Under the pieces are notes generated by a model that searched no databases, was not told the origin of the DNA, and worked only from the letters and a program-made list of their open reading frames with translations. Made by a program: the position numbers and the translations under genes. 10,763 bases of DNA from Zygnema cylindricum (taxonomy: Eukaryota > Streptophyta > Zygnematophyceae > Zygnematales > Zygnemataceae). The DNA lies in assembly GCA_037447655.1 (NCBI GenBank), contig JBBHKE010002541.1, positions 1 through 10,763 on the forward strand, written 5' to 3'. Below are positions 6,114 to 10,763 of the stretch, piece by piece. Each line of letters opens with the position of its first letter. Position 1 is the first letter of the stretch.

Positions 6114-6819
6114 GGGCAAGGTTCCATTAGGGGAAAAATGACGTTGTTTACTAAAAGTCGTACTGTTTTGTACAGTGCCGTACCAAAAAAATAAAATGTC
6201 AGAAAAACAAGCCTACTGAATGAGAGATTTGATTCTCCACGTTTATGGGCGTAAACGTGGACCGTCGGATGAAAAATCGGATACGCCATCGTCTGACACT
6301 TCCAGTTCGCGACAAGTGACCCAGAGTAGGTCAATTCTTAGCGCCTGAACGTATAGCATTGTGCCTCGTGGAAAAGTGAAAAAAATATCCATGACGACCG
6401 CGCGACCAGGTTGGTACACGTCGCATATGACATGTGCCTTCCGCCACGGAGGATGCGAGGCCACCGGAAGCCGCAAGAAAATCTTTGATGGAGGATATTG
6501 TTTCACGCGTCTGTTGCCATCCACCTATCATTCTGACATTTTCGAACAGCTTTACAAATATTAAATTTCATCCGCCCGTATAGATTTTATTCAATACTTC
6601 GTACGAGTCACTTTTTACCTTTGCTGGTTACAAACATGTGGTCGCAATCTGCTGTCATAGATTCTTTGAAGATTACTAAAATCGTATTCATTTATTCCGT
6701 GGACCAATAAAAGTTTGCCACGAAAATAAAATGTCGGTTACTGACCCGACACAATGGAACCATGGCTTCAGTAAACGATTTTTTGACGTTTACTGAGACC
6801 GCCTAATGGAACAATGCTC
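6114..6819. mobile_element. TTA-flanked Harbinger-like element A (706 bp)
   Basis: It is flanked by TTA at 6111-6113 and 6820-6822. The ends read inward as GGGCAAGGTTCCATTAGG on the left and GAGCATTGTTCCATTAGG on the right (complement), matching 15 of 18. A 3-bp TTA duplication with a GG-starting terminal repeat is characteristic of the PIF/Harbinger superfamily. Two perfect 9-bp hairpins lie inside: CCACGTTTA/TAAACGTGG (6237-6260) and CAGTAAACG/CGTTTACTG (6769-6795). A GC-richer segment (about 6230-6545) has open frames on both strands but no recognised domain. No transposase is visible. Confidence 0.75.
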
Positions 6820-6822
6820 TTA

Positions 6823-7549
6823 GGGTGAAGTTCCATCATACGTTTCTGTAATTGTACGGCAAACTCTACAGACCGGGTCGATTGAGTAGATGTTCCATCA
6901 CGTTGAATCTGTAAGCCACGTGTTATAAATTGATTGGCGCCACGCAAACTACGATCCGATATTGAATATCTTTCAGATTTTAAGCACCGACAAACTTTAC
7001 TTCAAATCTTGACTTGCGTACCATGTACCTGCGTACGAAGTACTCATCGACAAAACTTTTATACTTTTTGCTGACACCAGTCTGTATGCCAGCTCATATT
7101 TTAGGGTTTCAGTTTTCGAACATAACGAAAGTCCTTTGAGAGAAAAATAGTGTGACGAACAAAAGTTACCGAAAATAGCATGACGAGGGAATGTTACGAA
7201 ATTTCGTTTTTCCTTTCGGTTATAATTTGGAAACTGCGTGTCATGTGCAAATCTTAAGAATTTTCGTTGGTTTTACATTATGACACGTGGCTTAATCGTC
7301 CAACATGTCACGATTTTTTTTTTTCTGTATCTGGTTTGAGGTGGGTTGACAGCTACAGAAAAAAATGAAGCGAACTCCTCGCAGATGAACATCCTACGGC
7401 CAGCATTACCTCCAAGACCTTGGGAGAGTATCGGCAAGATTCTCTGTAATGTTGTTTTTCGTATAAAAACAAAATAAGAGGTACGATTTGGTACGGAGGG
7501 TCGTGGATATCTGTAAACTAAGCCACTTTTCGCTTGATGGAACGTCACC
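6823..7549. mobile_element. TTA-flanked Harbinger-like element B (727 bp)
   Basis: It is flanked by TTA at 6820-6822, shared with element A, and at 7550-7552. Its ends read inward GGGTGAAGTTCCATCA on the left and GGTGACGTTCCATCA on the right (complement), sharing the GTTCCAT core with element A. The interior is non-coding and unlike element A, except for another GTTCCATCA near 6892. If the right end is aligned without a gap, the flanking duplication would shorten to TA, so the TTA assignment is firmer for element A than for B. Confidence 0.7.
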
Positions 7550-8092
7550 TTAAGTCGCAAAAATGAAATCTACTCGCGAACCGGGACGTTGAACCCGTGA
7601 AGTACATTCTGTAGAGGTGTTTATTCGTAAATAGTGTGACTTTATTTGGTCACGCGTGACGACGCGTCATTTTAGTTTCATCGATATTCAAAAGCGGGTA
7701 CGCTGTTTTATTTTGTACCGTTTTATCGTTTCGTGCGAGTTCATACATGTTGGACGTCGTCCTATAATTTGTGTCACCGTCCAAGTCAGATGTCAGTGTG
7801 AACTACCTCCGCGCAGCCATTTTATTTATATGTGGCTGCCGCAGTTTTGTTACAGTAAACCTCCGCCGGCCGTGTGATTTTTTTTTTTTTTATGACGGTC
7901 GACGTTCGCAAGCGCGACTCTTTTTTAACGACCGTTACAATATTCCGCCAGTCAAAGTTGTTCGACTGATTGACCGTCTAATTTGAACTTAAAGGTACGT
8001 AGCTTGTACAAAACTGTACTTCAAATGTACAATTTCTGACAACTATCTGCACGCAGCAAAAATCGTCTCTGCGATTAGCAATTCCCTTTTTT

Positions 8093-8784
8093 TGTTTTTT
8101 TGTTTTCGAAGTCTGTATCGGATAGCGCAATCTGGTTTTGCCACCTGTATTGAATAGCGTCAATTTTTCTTCTACACAGATAACGACAAAAAAATTGGCA
8201 AACAAACAAAACCTAATCCGACAATGGGGATCTTTTGGCAGAGCGGACAAGTCAAATATCTTTTACGATGATTATATGTACGAAAGCCAGCCCTTGCTCT
8301 CATACGGATAAGACAATATTGTACGAACACCGACTCCAGCCGTACAGACACCTGACCATGTCCTTTTCTCTGTTTGTCGACGCACGAGAAAGAAATGTCG
8401 ATCCAAAGGGGCAAAACGACAAGAACAATGGCCAACATTTAGTCCGTACAATTACGCGCTAAAATCAGAAATAAATGGCACGAAACGACGAGTCTTTTCC
8501 GCTCTTTTCATCCGTACAACACCCCTCGAAATATAGAAAAAATAAGAAAAATGTAACAGACCGACAAGTCAATTAAGTTATCTTTTATTTGATTGGCTGA
8601 ATAATATGACTAGATTTTCTGGTCGACATTCGAGAAACTCGAATAAAACACGCTTGGTACTGTGTTGTACCGTACCGTAATTTAGAAGTTTTTACGTCTT
8701 TTTGTACACTAATGGGCCAAAAGGTCAGATAAAAAACTTTTACACGTTGCCAGCTCATCAGAGGAATGGTCATTGTAAGCGTTC
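8093..8784. other. Non-coding region right of the foldback element
   Basis: No gene is recognised. A short direct repeat CTGTATCGGATAGCG (8113-8127) / CTGTATTGAATAGCG (8145-8159) lies close to the foldback end. A perfect 7-bp stem, ATTCGAG-AAA-CTCGAAT, lies at 8628-8644. GACAAGTCAA followed by ATCTTTTA occurs near 8245 and 8563. The open frames here lack motifs, and those on opposite strands overlap. Confidence 0.5.
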
Positions 8785-8823
8785 AAAAAAATGTAAGGAA
8801 TGCCAAAAAATGTACGGAATGCC
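8785..8823 (+). repeat. Two-unit 19/20-bp tandem repeat
   Basis: AAAAAAATGTAAGGAATGCC (8785-8804) is followed directly by AAAAAATGTACGGAATGCC (8805-8823). Too few units to class further. Confidence 0.8.
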
Positions 8824-9511
8824 TGGGGAAGGAGGGGATTGTACGGCAGTACTGACATTGGCCCAGCTAAGCATATCTGTTTCGATACGGAAAAAGTACT
8901 AACTCCAAGTAGACTGCAAACGGCCAAAAACTGACCGCTACAAACTAGTTCCCGTCTGTTACTTTACCGGCTACTTTTCTTACACGTCAAGTTTTACAAA
9001 TTCGCCGTTAGGAATCTAGCCGGCCGTTAAACCACCTCCTTTTCGATATTTCTTGCTCCAATATTTCCAAAAGTGGTTACGATTCGCCAATCATATCTTT
9101 TTTTAAATTTCGGAGCCGTACTCTTACAAATCGTAGTCTCAACGTGATTGGTCCGTACGCCCTAGGTACGGGAAGTGCGCAAGAGAAAATTTATCGCTTT
9201 CTGAGGATTTTTTTTTTTTGAAAATCCGTTGGCACGATGCAAATCGGACGGCCAGAATTATTTGTATATAATTTCTCAAAACTTGCCAGGGAAACGACAA
9301 CAAATCGTAGCCTTCGATTTCAGGACGAGTGATCGGTCAACGGTCAACGGTCGTCCCGAACACCGTCAATATTTCATATGCGACAAAAAAGATGATGTAT
9401 CGGCTGTCCTATTCGCCGTCACGAAACAAAGTTCCGAACAGAGATATTTTCCTTTATGTACGACTTCCCTTACTTTAAAAAATAAAAAATAATAATATAC
9501 GACGATCTGCC
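8824..9511. other. Non-coding region with small hairpin
   Basis: No gene is recognised. CCGTAC-GCCCTAG-GTACGG (9153-9171) is a perfect 6-bp stem. TGATTGGTCCG at 9145-9155, next to it, recurs at 10117-10127. A 7-bp repeat CGGTCAA occurs twice near 9334-9347. An 87-codon frame at 9229-9492 has no recognisable motif and ends in a run of K/N codons, so it is not called as a gene. Confidence 0.5.
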
Positions 9512-9592
9512 GCAGATAAAATCTTTCGTACTGCAATAATGACTTGCTAGATTCCAGCTGCAGATAAAATTTGTCGTATTATAATAAACATA
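9512..9592 (+). repeat. Two-unit repeat with 48-bp period
   Basis: GCAGATAAAATCTTTCGTA (from 9512) and GCAGATAAAATTTGTCGTA (from 9560) are related, and similarity continues into the following AT-rich stretch (CTGCAATAAT / TTATAATAAA). Function unknown. Confidence 0.65.
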
Positions 9593-9740
9593 TCTGACAG
9601 TCGTACGGTCCGCGTGTCAAATTTTTATTATCGCTGGCGCAAAATTTGAAAGGCTTTATTGACCGTCTTCCCACTTTGACGACTTTCCTTCCAGTCAACG
9701 TTTTCTCCGCCAATAAAATACGAGATTCCCAAGATTCCGT

Positions 9741-9785
9741 ATTATTTAGTACTATTTCGTACTATTACGTACTGTTTCGTACATT
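9741..9785 (+). repeat. Decamer tandem repeat (ACTATTTCGT)
   Basis: Four consecutive 10-bp units are in register: ATTATTTAGT, ACTATTTCGT, ACTATTACGT, ACTGTTTCGT, followed by a partial ACATTC. Each junction creates GTAC, giving GTAC every 10 bp, about one helical turn. CGTACTATTTCGTACCTATT also occurs in the MITE near 5775. Confidence 0.85.
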
Positions 9786-10444
9786 CTAACTATTGGAAAG
9801 AGTACAGTAGGCCTTTGTCTCCCACCGCCTTTGACCGAGCCCCCCCTCTTTTTGACCACATGTGCTGCCAAATATTCGTACAAAAACAGAATATTCGCCG
9901 TACGGTCAAGATTTACATCTCAGTACTTGCGAACAGCCCTATATCGGACGGTCGGGAAGGCAGCACGTCATTTTGTCGTTTAGCGTCATCGGGATCGACG
10001 CTCGATTGCGTCCGACTTCTTTGACTTTGACCGGAATTGTCCGATCGATAAATCCAAAAATCTCGGAATGGTCATTCCGGTCCGTCGAAATAGTATAATT
10101 TGTCGTTTCTTACTCCTGATTGGTCCGGAGTTTCGGAACTAGTGACAAATACTCAAATAAGTTACCGTACGGATGTACCTTTTGGAATCGTACGAATCTG
10201 AACCTCGAGCGTCACGACTACGAAGGCCGCTACACGACAAAGTAATCTGCAAGTATAGGGAGTTTCAAAAATTTGGAGAAATTCTAAGAATCGAAAACGA
10301 AATACAGAGGGAAGGAAAACGACAACTTGGGGGGAAAACGACAAAAATGACCGCAGAAAAAGCCGGAAAAATCGGCGATTCCATTTGTTATCTTGTGATC
10401 TAAAATCTCGAATTTAAATAATTTTCAAATCCGCGTTTGAATTT
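9786..10444. other. Non-coding region without a recognised gene
   Basis: No gene is recognised. A 7-bp perfect hairpin CGGAATG-GT-CATTCCG lies at 10064-10079, beside other CCGG/GGTCCG motifs. A frame at 10173-10403 is rich in K/E/R and lacks motifs, as expected for A/G-rich DNA. Confidence 0.5.
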
Positions 10445-10520
10445 AAAAAAAAAAAGGAGCCGAAGCAGAAAAAAGAAAGGGATAAGAGGAGAAGAAAAAA
10501 AAAAGGGAGAAGGAAAAAAG
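10445..10520 (+). repeat. Homopurine tract
   Basis: Only four pyrimidines occur in 76 bases (10460, 10461, 10466, 10483). Such tracts can form triplex structures in vitro. The 12-mer AAAAAGGAGCCG at its left (10451-10462) recurs exactly 100 bp later (10551-10562). Confidence 0.85.
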
Positions 10521-10603
10521 TTAACAAGGGGAATTTTTTAACAGAAAATAAAAAAGGAGCCGTTTCGAAAAAAAAGAGGTGAGTTTGGCAGAAAAAAAAA
10601 TGC

Positions 10604-10763
10604 ATTATTATTATTATTTTTTTATTTTTTTTTGAAGGGACGCTCTGTTTATCTAAGTTCCCTTATTTTTTTTTGAAATTTTTTACTTTTTTTTTTATGC
10701 AATTAATCGATTTGATTTTTAGTTTTACTGCAAAACAAAGGTTTTTTTTTTTTTTTTTTTTTT
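10604..10763. repeat. ATT microsatellite and poly-T low-complexity end
   Basis: An (ATT)n run starts at 10604, followed by long T-runs, and the window ends in about 22 consecutive T. This could be the A-tail of a retroelement on the minus strand or simply a low-complexity break in the assembly. No retroelement body is recognisable within the window. Confidence 0.6.

Larger units (their letters stand above)
5327..8092. mobile_element. Foldback element, second copy, split by three insertions
   Basis: The left arm (5327-5591) starts GGAATTGCTAATGGCAGAGA and matches the left arm of the intact copy. The centre and right arm (7553-8092) match 4262-4795, starting with CGCAAAAATGAAATC and ending in GCGATTAGCAATTCCC. 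A 20-bp island (6094-6113) between the insertions supplies the missing arm sequence: GTTCACAC there matches the mirrored right arm (GTGTGAACTAC near 7797). Excising 5592-6091, 6114-6819 and 6823-7549 with one copy of each target duplication leaves about 825 bp, against about 836 bp for the equivalent span of the intact copy. The outer ATGTTTAGGGT block of copy 1 is not recognisable here. Confidence 0.85.

Noticed and set aside
7273-7560. 95-codon minus-strand frame
   Set aside because: It crosses the right end of Harbinger-like element B and its target duplication, has no motif, and includes poly-A-derived lysines.
9229-9492. 87-codon frame starting with ATG
   Set aside because: No recognisable motif. 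It ends in an A-rich K/N tail, and its length is within what chance allows in 2.5 kb of non-coding DNA on six frames.
10173-10403. 76-codon K/E/R-rich frame
   Set aside because: Composition follows the local purine bias (A/G-rich DNA encodes K, E and R). No domain or start context supports it.

Overview
This is eukaryotic, repeat-dominated DNA with no complete host gene that I can support. It is AT-rich (21/60 G+C in a sampled line, 3001-3060), has many homopolymer runs, is not depleted of CpG, and is packed with DNA-transposon remnants. No ribosomal RNA, tRNA, bacterial operon or CRISPR array is visible. The species cannot be named from the sequence. An invertebrate, protist or oomycete-like genome would all fit.

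Left third. A degenerate 36-bp tandem array (352-508) and a TATA-like motif lie just before a well-defined hAT-type element at 571-2324. That element has perfect 20-bp terminal inverted repeats, an 8-bp target duplication (GTTTCTAT) and CGATA/TATCG-rich subterminal regions. It carries no recognisable transposase. Instead it holds about 1 kb of GC-richer, protein-like sequence in three blocks: two unrecognised blocks (750-1088 and 1210-1410) and a truncated P-loop GTPase domain (1417-1869). This looks like capture of host gene fragments by a non-autonomous hAT element (transduplication).

Middle. A 216-bp hairpin MITE (2486-2701) is followed by a 550-bp TA-flanked MITE (2893-3442) and a roughly 0.9-kb foldback element (3915-4833) whose two arms are long inverted copies of each other. 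A second foldback copy spans 5327-8092 but has been split by insertions. A 500-bp TA-flanked MITE (5592-6091) sits in its left arm. Two tandem TTA-flanked Harbinger-like elements (6114-6819 and 6823-7549) sit at the inner edge of that arm. Removing the insertions and one copy of each target duplication leaves about 825 bp, matching the intact copy.

Right quarter (8093-10763). No gene is recognised. This part holds short tandem repeats, small hairpins, a decamer array, a homopurine tract and a terminal poly-T run at the window edge.

The most interesting results are the gene-carrying hAT element and the nested insertion history, in which one foldback copy records three later transposition events with readable target duplications.
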